Shown here piece after piece: positions 51,629 to 60,674 of a DNA stretch of 64,000 nucleotides. The stretch is from CAZVNZ01 sp964628515. Lineage in GTDB: Bacteria > Bacillota > Clostridia > Christensenellales > Christensenellaceae. The notes beneath the pieces were generated by a model. That model did no database searches. It was not told the origin of the DNA and saw only the letters and a list, made by a program, of their open reading frames with translations. A program made the translations under genes and the position numbers. Location: assembly GCA_964628515.1 (NCBI GenBank), contig CAZVNZ010000007.1:53323-117322 (forward strand). Reading direction: 5' to 3'. The number at the start of each line of letters is the position of its first letter. The first letter of the stretch is position 1.

Positions 51629-53061
51629 TTTTTAACCTCGCTTAATATATCTATTGCGTTTAGCAAAAAGCCAAACACCTTTTTGGGATAGTCTATATGC
51701 AAAGGCAACATAGATAAAAACAAAGAGGCTTCAAGCAACCGTACTTTCGTGTAATTAAAGTCGTTTTTAGCTAAGTATTCCTTAAACACCTCTATATATT
51801 CGGAGTTGTCAAAGTCCACATTTAAGTTAAACTGCAAATTGTAGCTTAGGGAAATATCGTACAAATTGCTGTTAAAAAAGTCGTATCTGCCACACACAGA
51901 GTGGGACAGCTTTGCAATATCGTAGTAGGGGTCCGCCCACAACTCATCTTGTGTTAGCGCACCTTTAACATCAATAAATTTAAGAGTACCTGACTCGTTA
52001 TGATACAATATATTGGAAAAACATAAATCCCCGTGCCCTATTACAAGGGTGGTGCCGTATTCTTTGGAAACAATCTCGTAAAGTGCTTTATAATCCGCAA
52101 AAATATCGTCTATACCGTTGTAGCTTGTGCCTCGTTTTATGTAGCTGTTAAGCGCCTCGTACACATGGCTTTTTTTAATTTCATTTAGACGGTCAAACAC
52201 CTTTGTTATGTATAAATCGGTGCTGTACTCCTCTGCAACACTTTGGGTTACCCCTTTAGTTGTGCGAGCCCCTATAAAATAAAAGAGTTTATCCATAATT
52301 TTTGTAAACTCCCGTACAGATAGGGAGTTATTTACCCATTTTATTGCAATATCGCAAACGTGATACCGCTCCATAGAGTAGCTTGCGTTGTCCTTTGTTT
52401 CTTTGTAGTCAAAGGGCATTACAAACCACATACGCATAGCTTCCGGCAGTAGATGATAAAATGTGTATTCCTTCTTAATTTTTTCTTTATTTGGCGAGGT
52501 TTTTACCACCACGTAATCATCACCCGAAAGGGAATTAAAATACCTTGCATCAAACCCTTGAGTCAAAAAACTTAAAAAGCTGTTTACCTTGTCTATGCAC
52601 ACAAAGGAGTCTGTAAGCATTTTTTCGAAGGGTATGTTTTCGGGTAGGGTTTTGGTTTGTTGTCCGTACTCTTTTAAAAATTTAATATACTCCAAAGTAT
52701 CTTTAAACACAAGCCCTGCCAAGCTGTTAGATATTATGGCTATATTTTGTTTGGCATACCTTACCTTGCGTAAAATAATATCCGCCTGCTCCTCGTTTAA
52801 AAAAATCGCCGCAGAAAAAATGTGTATTACGGGTAGTGGCACACTTTGCTCTAACTTTGCCACCGTTTTAGAAATATCTGCACCTCCGTTTATAATAAAG
52901 GTTTCCTTTAAGAAGGGGCAAGCCTGGGTAATATCCAAAAACCGTTGCTTTAGGGTGCGCCGTTGCAAAATAACGTTACCAAAGGTTTTTTGCCCTATTA
53001 TGTTTTGGATTTCGCTTTCCGGCTGTTGAGTGTCGTCGTAGGCTATATAAATATCGTGCAT
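51613..53061 (-). CDS. Choline/aminoglycoside kinase-like phosphotransferase with N-terminal domain
   Basis: A 482-residue protein. The C-terminal half has the APH/choline-kinase fold: catalytic loop GHGDLCFSNILYH (about residues 351-363) and metal site KFIDVKG. The N-terminal 200 residues (IYIAYDDTQQPESEIQN, HIFSAAIFLNEEQADIIL) look like a nucleotidyltransferase-related or sugar-binding region that I cannot name. The gene sits between the lipid flippase-like gene and the HAD gene. Probable role: phosphorylating a surface-glycan precursor. Confidence 0.8.
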   Translation of the reverse strand: MHDIYIAYDDTQQPESEIQNIIGQKTFGNVILQRRTLKQRFLDITQACPFLKETFIINGGADISKTVAKLEQSVPLPVIHIFSAAIFLNEEQADIILRKVRYAKQNIAIISNSLAGLVFKDTLEYIKFLKEYGQQTKTLPENIPFEKMLTDSFVCIDKVNSFLSFLTQGFDARYFNSLSGDDYVVVKTSPNKEKIKKEYTFYHLLPEAMRMWFVMPFDYKETKDNASYSMERYHVCDIAIKWVNNSLSVREFTKIMDKLFYFIGARTTKGVTQSVAEEYSTDLYITKVFDRLNEIKKSHVYEALNSYIKRGTSYNGIDDIFADYKALYEIVSKEYGTTLVIGHGDLCFSNILYHNESGTLKFIDVKGALTQDELWADPYYDIAKLSHSVCGRYDFFNSNLYDISLSYNLQFNLNVDFDNSEYIEVFKEYLAKNDFNYTKVRLLEASLFLSMLPLHIDYPKKVFGFLLNAIDILSEVKKCLKK

Positions 53062-53068
53062 ACATACC

Positions 53069-53935
53069 TCACTTTACATAATCTTTTTTGTTTTTTCGTA
53101 TTATATATACTATTAAAGTTATTATTGCCAAAATAATTCCGCTTAGGGCAAAATACACATAGGTTAGGGGTTGAGTGCCCACAAAGAATATAGAGTTTAT
53201 ATACCCTGCAAAGGCCTCTCCGCTAAAGGCATACCCTGTTGCGCCGTAAAGGGTGCTTAGTGCAAAGTATTCAAGCCCCCACGCCACTACGGATAGCACA
53301 AGAAGTATGGCAGTCCTGTTTTTAATAAGCCCTTGAGAATACAAATACCAACCGTGTATTTCCTCTAAAACCCCAAGCGCCTTTGCAGACCGCTTGCTTT
53401 TGGTGTTTAGTATTAAAAATCTGTTTAAATAGGTATAAATAGAGGGAAACGCCATATACACCACCACGCATATGCACAAAAAGGCAAGGAGTACCACCGT
53501 TGTGGTATTAAATGTGCCTATATAGTATAATTCCATGGGCACTAAAAATATTATAAGGGCAAGGGTGTCAAAAAACCTGTCGACAATTACGGAAAGCAAG
53601 CCTATTTTGTAGTTTCCGCTTAGGTTGGACAGGCAATAAAATCTGTACACTTCCCCTAATTTATAGGGTATTATTAAGTTGGCAAAAGCGGTTTTTGCGT
53701 AAGTTTCCATAAAAAGCCATGGGTTTATTTTTTGCTCTAACATAATTAAAAACAGTCTGCTCATCTTACAAAAATGGGCAACTATTACTATTAGCACAAA
53801 ACCGGTAAATAATAAAGGAGAGGTAATGTTAAACTCTTTTGGCATATTAAACATTACCATCATATATAATTGAGACAGGGCAAATATAAGCACGGATGCG
53901 TTAATGGCTATGGCTATAATATCAGCCTTTTTCAT
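53069..53935 (-). CDS. Flippase-like membrane protein (LPG synthase TM family / UPF0104)
   Basis: About 288 residues with eight or so hydrophobic segments and the family features NLIIPYKLGEVYRFYCLSNLSG and LLSVIVDRFFDTLALI. Proteins of this family include the membrane half of lysylphosphatidylglycerol synthase and putative glycan or lipid flippases. The frame is open 66 bp further upstream inside the GT2 gene, but the ATG at 53935 follows GAGGG and starts with MKK, so it is preferred. It overlaps the GT2 gene by 14 bp. Confidence 0.82.
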   Translation of the reverse strand: MKKADIIAIAINASVLIFALSQLYMMVMFNMPKEFNITSPLLFTGFVLIVIVAHFCKMSRLFLIMLEQKINPWLFMETYAKTAFANLIIPYKLGEVYRFYCLSNLSGNYKIGLLSVIVDRFFDTLALIIFLVPMELYYIGTFNTTTVVLLAFLCICVVVYMAFPSIYTYLNRFLILNTKSKRSAKALGVLEEIHGWYLYSQGLIKNRTAILLVLSVVAWGLEYFALSTLYGATGYAFSGEAFAGYINSIFFVGTQPLTYVYFALSGIILAIITLIVYIIRKNKKDYVK

Positions 53936-54767
53936 GGTTACCCTCACTTTGTGTGTTACTTTCTTGGGTGTTTGGTTGTGCCCCCATATTTGTGTACACA
54001 ACCTCTCCGCCGTAGCTGTCTATGGGGTTTTGCCTAAACTCACTTTTAATGTATTCTTTATTAAAAGCGTATTTGCGCAATATTCCCACCACACTTAAGG
54101 CTTGGCTTGTCAGCTTTACATTGGAGACTTGGTCGTCCTCCCTCCATGTAATAGGGAAAAACATCGCCTTTTGGTTGTAGTAATTTAGCGCAAGCACCAT
54201 ACAGTAATTAAAAGTCAGTTGGTCGGGAAATTTATAATAAAACCTGCTTTTAAGCATATTGTTGTTGTACATATTAAGCCCGGAGCCTAAGTCGTACAAC
54301 TTGGTTTTAACCACCATGGAAAATAATGCGTTATACACCTTGTTGCCGAAAGTACGAAATTTAGAGTACCCAATTAGCTTAGAGTCCGCCAAAAACCGTG
54401 CGCCCAAACAACAATCGTAATTTTTATACTCACCGCTTTTAAGTAAGGGCAAAATATCTGCAATGCTTCCTTGATCATCACCATGAAGAATAACCGTGTA
54501 GTCATACCCATTATTTATGCTGTAATCAAAGGCAACTTTATGAGAGCCCCCCAAATTATAGTTTTGGTGGTTTTTAATTACGGTTACAGGCAAGCCCTCC
54601 GCTTTTGCGTAGTCTATTGCCACCTGCTGTGTGTTGTCCGTACTAATGTTGTTTACCACCAAAACCTCTCTAATATAATCAAGAGCGCCGTATTTTAGCT
54701 GTGCAAGCACACGCACTATTTGCTTTTCGCAGTTGTAGGCAGGTATAAAAAGTAGTATTTTAGGCAT
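53922..54767 (-). CDS. GT2 family glycosyltransferase
   Basis: A 281-residue GT-A enzyme: LLFIPAYNCEKQIVRVLAQL, VVNNISTDNTQQVAIDYA and the metal-binding VILHGDDQG. It lacks C-terminal membrane helices, so it is probably peripheral. It resembles dolichyl/undecaprenyl-phosphate sugar synthases without the anchor. It is placed between the large membrane protein and the flippase-like protein. The HGDD codons contain the recurring ATGGTGATGAT word. Confidence 0.88.
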   Translation of the reverse strand: MPKILLFIPAYNCEKQIVRVLAQLKYGALDYIREVLVVNNISTDNTQQVAIDYAKAEGLPVTVIKNHQNYNLGGSHKVAFDYSINNGYDYTVILHGDDQGSIADILPLLKSGEYKNYDCCLGARFLADSKLIGYSKFRTFGNKVYNALFSMVVKTKLYDLGSGLNMYNNNMLKSRFYYKFPDQLTFNYCMVLALNYYNQKAMFFPITWREDDQVSNVKLTSQALSVVGILRKYAFNKEYIKSEFRQNPIDSYGGEVVYTNMGAQPNTQESNTQSEGNHEKG

Positions 54768-56435
54768 TTATTCCTTCTCCAATAATATACAGTTTATTTT
54801 TTTGGCTTTTATATTGGTTATGCCAAAAATAATTAGCAACATATAAATAAAAGTCATGGTTACCGTTAGTGGCATATAATAGTATATCATAACATCGGGA
54901 GAAGTTAAAAATATTATTACCTCCCGTAGCAATAAACTTAAATTAACAAAGAATAAAAACCAACCCTTTTTAATTGCACTAACCACCAGCAGTATTAAGG
55001 ACAGTATTATATAGGGTATGCCGATGTATATGTACCCAAACCCCGTTTCCTCGTTTTTTGCCGTAATAAAATTAAAGTAGTCTTTGTTGTCCACATCTCG
55101 TGGCACAAGCCCCTCGATTTTAAGCTCTTGGGAAAATATCCAGTAGGATGCTAAATTAGGCTCTACCCCTTGCTCTAAAGGCTTGCCGAAATCCACAGTA
55201 AACGCATTTTCCATCATATTTGTTTTTATAAAGCAGTCAAGACGCTCTTTTGCAAAATCTAATGGGTTGTGCAGTACAATATTTGCATAGCTTTTTATGT
55301 AGTTTTGCTGTTGCTCCTTTGTGCTCATGGTTTGGGAGAGCATGCCCTCGTTTACCGTTGCGTTAAAGCTTTGGTAGCTGTTGCAAGTTAGGGGTAGGGC
55401 TTTTATGTGGTCGGGGTCTATTATGCGTGCAATGTTGTTAATATCCTCCTGCACCCCCTCGTAGTTGTAAGTGTTTTCCATATTAAGCAACACACTTAGG
55501 GGGCGTGTGGTGGATACTATAAAATAATCGTTTAAATAATATTTATCGTTGCCTATTTTTTGGGGTATGTTTACAAGCCCGAAAGCTACAAGCATTACCG
55601 CAATAAAAGCAACCGCCTTTTTTAGTTTTAGTTGTTTGTTGTAGGCAAAGTACAGGAGTATAGGTGCAAAAAGCAGATATACTATACTCTCGCTACGCCA
55701 AAAGGCAAGCACACCAAAGGCGGTGGCAAGCCCTATTAGTTTTAGTAAGTTTAGCTGTCTTGCTTGGAGTTTTTCAAATATTAAATACCCAAACACAAAT
55801 AAATTAAGTATGCTGTAAATATAAGGGCGGAAGGTGGTTAGGTTTATAAGATTAATAAAGGGCATAAAGGCAAATATAAAGAGTATATACTTTGCATTTT
55901 GGTATTTTTTGCCTTCCACCGTGGTAGAAAGCCTGTAAAACAAATAAGCAATAACAAAGGCAACAATAAGTTGTGTAAACACCATTTGCCCACTTGTAAA
56001 GGGGAAAATTGTAAGCCCCGTCATAGTAAAGAGAGAAATTAAATAGTTTTGCCAATAATAAGGCAAATAGTTACGGGAAAGGGCATACATTGCGCCGTCA
56101 TCTATATTATATAAACCGGGGTTGCAAATTACAAAGTTTATAATATACACACCCAAAAACAGTGCAAAGGGCAGTAAAAAGTTAAGCATAAAGGCTTTGT
56201 CTTTTCTGCGTTTAAACACTATATATGCAAGTTGATACACCAAAAACAAGGTAATAAAGGTGCAAATTTTGGTAAGGACAATATATAAGTTTATGCTGTC
56301 TAAATCCACAGGCACGGGCACCGCTATGTTTAGCGGTGCGTTAAACATTTTACCTGCCGTAAAAAATGTTATTATAAAATGTACAATGCTTAAGGCAAGC
56401 ATAGGTAGATTTACCCTTTTTATGTATTGCGTCAT
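54768..56435 (-). CDS. Polytopic membrane protein, possible GT-C glycosyltransferase
   Basis: About 555 residues with 11-13 hydrophobic segments. Acidic residues in the first extracellular loop (about residues 112-118, YNIDDGAM) fit the GT-C pattern of lipid-linked sugar transferases. Family not identified further. Translation is coupled to the ABC1 kinase gene (TGATG junction). Its neighbours suggest use of a polyprenyl-phosphate sugar made by the GT2 enzyme. Confidence 0.78.
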   Translation of the reverse strand: MTQYIKRVNLPMLALSIVHFIITFFTAGKMFNAPLNIAVPVPVDLDSINLYIVLTKICTFITLFLVYQLAYIVFKRRKDKAFMLNFLLPFALFLGVYIINFVICNPGLYNIDDGAMYALSRNYLPYYWQNYLISLFTMTGLTIFPFTSGQMVFTQLIVAFVIAYLFYRLSTTVEGKKYQNAKYILFIFAFMPFINLINLTTFRPYIYSILNLFVFGYLIFEKLQARQLNLLKLIGLATAFGVLAFWRSESIVYLLFAPILLYFAYNKQLKLKKAVAFIAVMLVAFGLVNIPQKIGNDKYYLNDYFIVSTTRPLSVLLNMENTYNYEGVQEDINNIARIIDPDHIKALPLTCNSYQSFNATVNEGMLSQTMSTKEQQQNYIKSYANIVLHNPLDFAKERLDCFIKTNMMENAFTVDFGKPLEQGVEPNLASYWIFSQELKIEGLVPRDVDNKDYFNFITAKNEETGFGYIYIGIPYIILSLILLVVSAIKKGWFLFFVNLSLLLREVIIFLTSPDVMIYYYMPLTVTMTFIYMLLIIFGITNIKAKKINCILLEKE

Positions 56436-58135
56436 CACTTTTTATGCTGTTTCCTTTCCGAATTAAATATGGAAATTACAATCCCCAGTACAATTATTAC
56501 CGCCGTAATAATGCCTAACCGCAAGCCCGAAAAGGTAAGGCTTTCAATTTCCGGGTCTACATAACCGCCGTTAAAGCCTAAACTTATTACAAGCCCTGCC
56601 ACCACTATGCACACGGCAAGCAGTATAACCGAAAAGGAAATACGGTTTACCATATGTTCTACATTTTTTTCTATCTTTTCCGTCTTTTTTAGGTTGAGGT
56701 CCAAAGAAAAATCGTTATCCTGCATTTTACGCATAAAATTAAGCATAAAGGCAGGTAGTTCTTTAATTACGTCTAAATTATCCGAGGCAAAGGCTATAAG
56801 TTCGTCTTTAAAGTTTTCCGAGGTTATGTAGTTTAGGGAAATACTTTTTGCGCTCTTTTTTGCCACAGACATAATATTTACGTTTTTATCCAGAGCATCT
56901 ATTACTCCTTGTGCTGTACCCAAACATTTTGCAATCATGGCAAATTCTTTGGGTATCTTCATACCGTATCTGCCTGCAAGGTTAAAAATGCTTGTAAAGG
57001 CATCCGCAATGTTTATATCTTTTAGGGGGATGTATAAGTATTCGTTTAAGTAATCGTCTAAAGTGCGCTCAAAGTGTTTCATATTTACGCTTGCCTGCGC
57101 CTCGTCCATAGCGCTTATTGCCTGCGCCGCTTTTCTTGTGTTTTGCGTTGTAATTCCAAGTAACATCTCGGATAAATTGTTGCGCAACCGTGGGCTTACC
57201 TTGCCCACCAACCCTAAATCTATAAAAACTACCCTGCCGTCCTCCTGCACAAAGAGGTTGCCCGGATGTGGGTCGCAATGGAAAAAGCCGTCCTCTAAAA
57301 TTTGCTTTATTAAAGAGGTACAAAGGGTGGTTGCAACCTGCTCTTTGTTTATGCCTGCCCTGTTTAGCTCCCCTATATTGTCTATTTTAATGCCGTGTAC
57401 AAATTCTAAGGTAAGTACTTTTTTGGTGGTATAAAGCCACTTTACTTTGGGGGCACATACATTTTGTTTGTGTTTTGCAATGTTGTCGCCAAATTTTTCC
57501 GTGCTTTCCGCCTCTTTTAAGAAATCCAGCTCTTGCTCCATTGCGTTGCTAAACTCCTGCACCATACCCTTAAAATCGTACATTTTGCCGTATTTTGTAT
57601 GTTTGGATATAAAATTGGCAAGTTTACTTATAATTTCCAAATCCGTTTTAACCAAAGGCTCTATGTTTGGGCGCTGTACCTTTACCGCCACATGCTCCCC
57701 ATTGTTTAAATAAGCGCTGTACACCTGACACACAGATGCGGAGGCTATGGGGGTATCATCAAAAGAGTCAAAAATATCCTCTATTTTTCCCTTAAGCTCC
57801 GCCTCTATTAGGGCTTTTGCTTGGGTGGAGGAAAAAGGGGTTACGGAATCTTGCAAAGTACGCAGTACATCTGCAATGTTTTGGGGGATAAGCTCGGTGC
57901 GAGTAGAAAGAACCTGCCCCATTTTAACAAAGGTAGGCCCTAATTCCTCGCAGGCTTTTTTAATCCGCCGTCCTATTTCCTTTTCCTTTTCTTCCGTACC
58001 GTAAAAGGCTTTAAGTTTATCCTTGCCTATGGTTTTAACCAGCAAAATATCTAAATCGTTTTTGCGTAAAATGCTTAGTATTTCTTTGGTGCGCTTAATA
58101 TCCCTAAAGCGTAGTTTGTTTTTACCAAACAGCAT
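56435..58135 (-). CDS. ABC1/UbiB-family atypical kinase
   Basis: A 566-residue UbiB/ADCK-family protein: the KxGQ motif as FVKMGQVLSTR (about residues 70-80), the Ala-rich nucleotide loop ASASVCQVYSA, the VAVKVQRP lysine, the catalytic HCDPHPGN and VFIDLGLVG, and two C-terminal membrane segments (about 500-520 and 532-552). In ubiquinone makers UbiB supports quinone synthesis. In Clostridia the partner process is unknown. It overlaps the phasin-like gene by 1 bp, an arrangement that often recurs in Clostridia. Confidence 0.93.
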   Translation of the reverse strand: MLFGKNKLRFRDIKRTKEILSILRKNDLDILLVKTIGKDKLKAFYGTEEKEKEIGRRIKKACEELGPTFVKMGQVLSTRTELIPQNIADVLRTLQDSVTPFSSTQAKALIEAELKGKIEDIFDSFDDTPIASASVCQVYSAYLNNGEHVAVKVQRPNIEPLVKTDLEIISKLANFISKHTKYGKMYDFKGMVQEFSNAMEQELDFLKEAESTEKFGDNIAKHKQNVCAPKVKWLYTTKKVLTLEFVHGIKIDNIGELNRAGINKEQVATTLCTSLIKQILEDGFFHCDPHPGNLFVQEDGRVVFIDLGLVGKVSPRLRNNLSEMLLGITTQNTRKAAQAISAMDEAQASVNMKHFERTLDDYLNEYLYIPLKDINIADAFTSIFNLAGRYGMKIPKEFAMIAKCLGTAQGVIDALDKNVNIMSVAKKSAKSISLNYITSENFKDELIAFASDNLDVIKELPAFMLNFMRKMQDNDFSLDLNLKKTEKIEKNVEHMVNRISFSVILLAVCIVVAGLVISLGFNGGYVDPEIESLTFSGLRLGIITAVIIVLGIVISIFNSERKQHKK

Positions 58136-58419
58136 TATTCACCCTTTTCTTCTTTTAGGATTGCTCGTAGCTCTTCTCTTATAATGGTGCGTAAATCCTC
58201 TTTAGAAATAACTTCCGAAACTTCTTTTTTAACAAAATCTCGCATTTCTTCTCTTTGTTTGTTGCCCTTTTCCATAATTTCTTCGGCAACCTTTTTGGCG
58301 TCGTTTTTTTGCACTTCCCCTTTATCTACCAGTTTTTGTACCGCTTCTTCCACCTTTTCTTTAGAATAGGATATTAATCCAAACCCAAAATTAAGTGTAT
58401 CTTCTAAAATGCTTGCCAT
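58135..58419 (-). CDS. Phasin-like helical protein
   Basis: A 94-residue, highly charged and almost fully helical protein (LNFGFGLISYSKEKVEEAVQ, then KLVDKGEVQKNDAKKVAEEI). It matches the PhaF/phasin-like coiled-coil proteins that are regularly encoded next to UbiB-like kinases in Firmicutes. Granule binding is not implied, as no polyester genes are in the window. It is probably a partner or substrate of the kinase. Confidence 0.75.
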   Translation of the reverse strand: MASILEDTLNFGFGLISYSKEKVEEAVQKLVDKGEVQKNDAKKVAEEIMEKGNKQREEMRDFVKKEVSEVISKEDLRTIIREELRAILKEEKGE

Positions 58420-58452
58420 AGTAAAATCTCCTTTTAAAATAAATATTTGCGT

Positions 58453-58743
58453 TTAAAATTTAATGTTGTGCGCCATGTAGTACTCCCCTGCCTCTTTAAG
58501 CATTTCTTCAAGGGAACTAAAATCGGTGCTTTGCTGTATAATCTCGTTGGTTTTTTCTGTGTTTAGCTCTTCAAAGCTGTAGGTTTTAGTCATATCTGCA
58601 TCTAAAACCGTCATCAATTCCCCTAAATTTAAGAATTTTGTATGCTCCTTTAAAAACCCGTCGGAAAACAGTCGGGTTATGGGCACATCGCCTTGTAAGT
58701 GGGATATACTTGTGTAATCGTAAAAATTGCCTTCCTTTACCAT
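58453..58743 (-). CDS. Small hypothetical protein
   Basis: A 96-residue soluble protein (NFYDYTSISHLQGDVPITRL, then FLKEHTKFLNLGELMTVLDA). No domain is recognised. It lies 13 bp downstream of the surface-protein gene and 33 bp upstream of the phasin-like gene, all minus strand, so it is probably part of the same operon. A GGAGG ribosome site is present before the ATG. Confidence 0.7.
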   Translation of the reverse strand: MVKEGNFYDYTSISHLQGDVPITRLFSDGFLKEHTKFLNLGELMTVLDADMTKTYSFEELNTEKTNEIIQQSTDFSSLEEMLKEAGEYYMAHNIKF

Positions 58744-58756
58744 GTAAAATACCTCC

Positions 58757-60520
58757 TTAGCTCTTTTTCTTAAATTTTATTATAATTAACGCACATATAA
58801 TAACCGTTAGGGCTACTATTATGGCTATAATAATCGTGGTGGTGTCTGCGCTGTAATAAAACTCCTCCTGCACAAAACCGCTTTGTGCCGCTGCGGTTGC
58901 AACTGCCTTGCCTTCAATTATTTTGTAGGTAACGTATATACTTTGAGCGCCTGTGGGTATACTTACCGCACTGCCCTGCGCCCACACTCCTGCTTTGTTA
59001 CCTCCTGCAAAGGCTTGCTCTCCCGTTGTTTTTGTGCCGTCCGTTTGTGTAATGGTGATGTTATAGCTATCAAAGGTTAGGGAGGGTATTACAAAAATAC
59101 CTTGGCTGTCCGTCACGTCTGTTGCGTTTGGGGATTTATCGTCCAAACTAAAGGTTAGTATTGCGTTTTCTATACCCCTGCCCATTTCGTCGCTTAATTT
59201 GCCGTTTAGCACAAAAGTTTCTTTGGGTGTTTCCTCTAAAACCTCTTGAGTGGGCATTGGTTTGTCGTACTTTGGAGGGTCTATGGGGCTGTCTGCCACC
59301 CCTGTTATCATAAGGGAGCTTTTATTGTCGCTGATAAAATTAAAATACAGCTTGGCAGCCCCTCTTTTAACGTTTATTACAGGCTTGCCCCCATTAGTAG
59401 ACAGCCCTGTGGCGTCCGCCGCTTGTGCGGTAAATTTAAGGGAGTACAGTTTTTCCTCCTGCTTTACGTTTAAGGTGTTTTCCCCCATGTTTAGTGTGGG
59501 TAGCTCGTAGCTGCCGTTTTCTGTGGTTTGGGTACTAACCGTACTTAAATCGTCTGCGTTGGTTAGGGTTATGGAGGCAGGGTACATAGGCTCGCCACCG
59601 CTAAAGGTGCAGTACCCCTCGGTGTTTGGCTTAGTAACCGTAACTTCTATAATTTCGGGCTTAGTGCCCGGGGGCAAGGGTTGGGAGGAGGCTTTTGTTA
59701 CAGCCACCGTACCGTCCGTGGTATTTGCCGTAATGTACATATATATGGTGCTTAGCCCGTTTTTTGCTTTAATTTGGTAGGCGCCCTCTTCGTCTTTACC
59801 ATAAAGCTGAGTTACATTTGCACCGCTTAGCTGAAAGTTTAGCGCCCCTATAAGCTCATCATCACCATTAAAAACCTTAAGGGTGTGCAGTTCTTTATCC
59901 ACATTTGGTATAAACACTCCGCCGTCTGCGTTTGCATGTGCGGTTGTGTCGTTGTCTATGGTGATGTAGTAGTCGCCAAGCGCCTCTTTGTTTGTATTAA
60001 GCAAGTACCCTTTAATATTGTGATAGTTAGTGGTGGGCGCTACGGTGGGTGTGGGTACTTGAGTGGGGGAGGGGGGCGCTGCGTTGTCCGCCACCGTGGG
60101 TATTGCTATACCTCCTTGAGAGGTTACCATAATAACCATGCCTAACTGCCCTGCGTTTGTATTTACGTTAATTTCGTAGCGGTTGTCCGCATACCCTGTA
60201 ATTGCGGTTTTTTTAGCCGGAAACAAGGCAATTTCTCCGCTACCTACCGCAAGGGAGGCGCTGTCCGTAATTAGTATACGTAAATCCTCCAAAGAAATTT
60301 CCGGAAAGGAAACAATGCCTTGCTCGTCTGTTGTACCTTCGTATACCACAATATCCGAGCTTGCCTCGGGGAAAATACTAACGTTTGCGTTTATCAGGGG
60401 GTTACCCGTACTGTCTGCAATTCTTATAATAAATGGCATATACATCGCAAAGGCTCTTATAGGAAAAAGAGATAGAGCCACCAAGCAAACTGCTATTAAC
60501 AGCGCCATTTTTTTCTTCAT
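58757..60520 (-). CDS. Surface protein with repeated carboxypeptidase-regulatory/SpaA-like domains
   Basis: A 587-residue exported protein: signal peptide (about residues 1-25), four or so Ig-like beta domains of the CarboxypepD_reg/SpaA type (FIIRIADSTGNPLINANVSI, IKGYLLNTNKEALGDYYI, TFVLNGKLSDEMGRGIENAI), Pro/Thr-rich linkers, and one C-terminal membrane helix (about 560-583) ending in KKKS. No LPXTG motif is seen, so it is membrane-held instead of wall-sorted. It is the first gene of the minus-strand glycan/UbiB cluster and could be a scaffold or adhesin. Confidence 0.85.
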   Translation of the reverse strand: MKKKMALLIAVCLVALSLFPIRAFAMYMPFIIRIADSTGNPLINANVSIFPEASSDIVVYEGTTDEQGIVSFPEISLEDLRILITDSASLAVGSGEIALFPAKKTAITGYADNRYEINVNTNAGQLGMVIMVTSQGGIAIPTVADNAAPPSPTQVPTPTVAPTTNYHNIKGYLLNTNKEALGDYYITIDNDTTAHANADGGVFIPNVDKELHTLKVFNGDDELIGALNFQLSGANVTQLYGKDEEGAYQIKAKNGLSTIYMYITANTTDGTVAVTKASSQPLPPGTKPEIIEVTVTKPNTEGYCTFSGGEPMYPASITLTNADDLSTVSTQTTENGSYELPTLNMGENTLNVKQEEKLYSLKFTAQAADATGLSTNGGKPVINVKRGAAKLYFNFISDNKSSLMITGVADSPIDPPKYDKPMPTQEVLEETPKETFVLNGKLSDEMGRGIENAILTFSLDDKSPNATDVTDSQGIFVIPSLTFDSYNITITQTDGTKTTGEQAFAGGNKAGVWAQGSAVSIPTGAQSIYVTYKIIEGKAVATAAAQSGFVQEEFYYSADTTTIIIAIIVALTVIICALIIIKFKKKS

Positions 60521-60611
60521 ATGTTACCTCGTAAAAACACAATGTGCTCACCTTATTTATATACCTATTTTATATTAAAACACGATTTTTTGCAAATATT
60601 ATTCTCAAAAA

Positions 60612-60640
60612 GTTTATATAGTGGGAAAATATGATATAAT
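60612..60640 (+). promoter_or_regulatory. Extended -10 promoter of the NagD-like gene
   Basis: TATAAT (60635-60640) with an upstream TGA gives an extended -10. The -35 (GTTTAT, 60612-60617) is poor. The ATG lies 35 bp downstream with AAGGAG in front. Confidence 0.65.
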
Positions 60641-60674
60641 AGATGTAATAATTTTGTATTAAGGAGATATTTTT

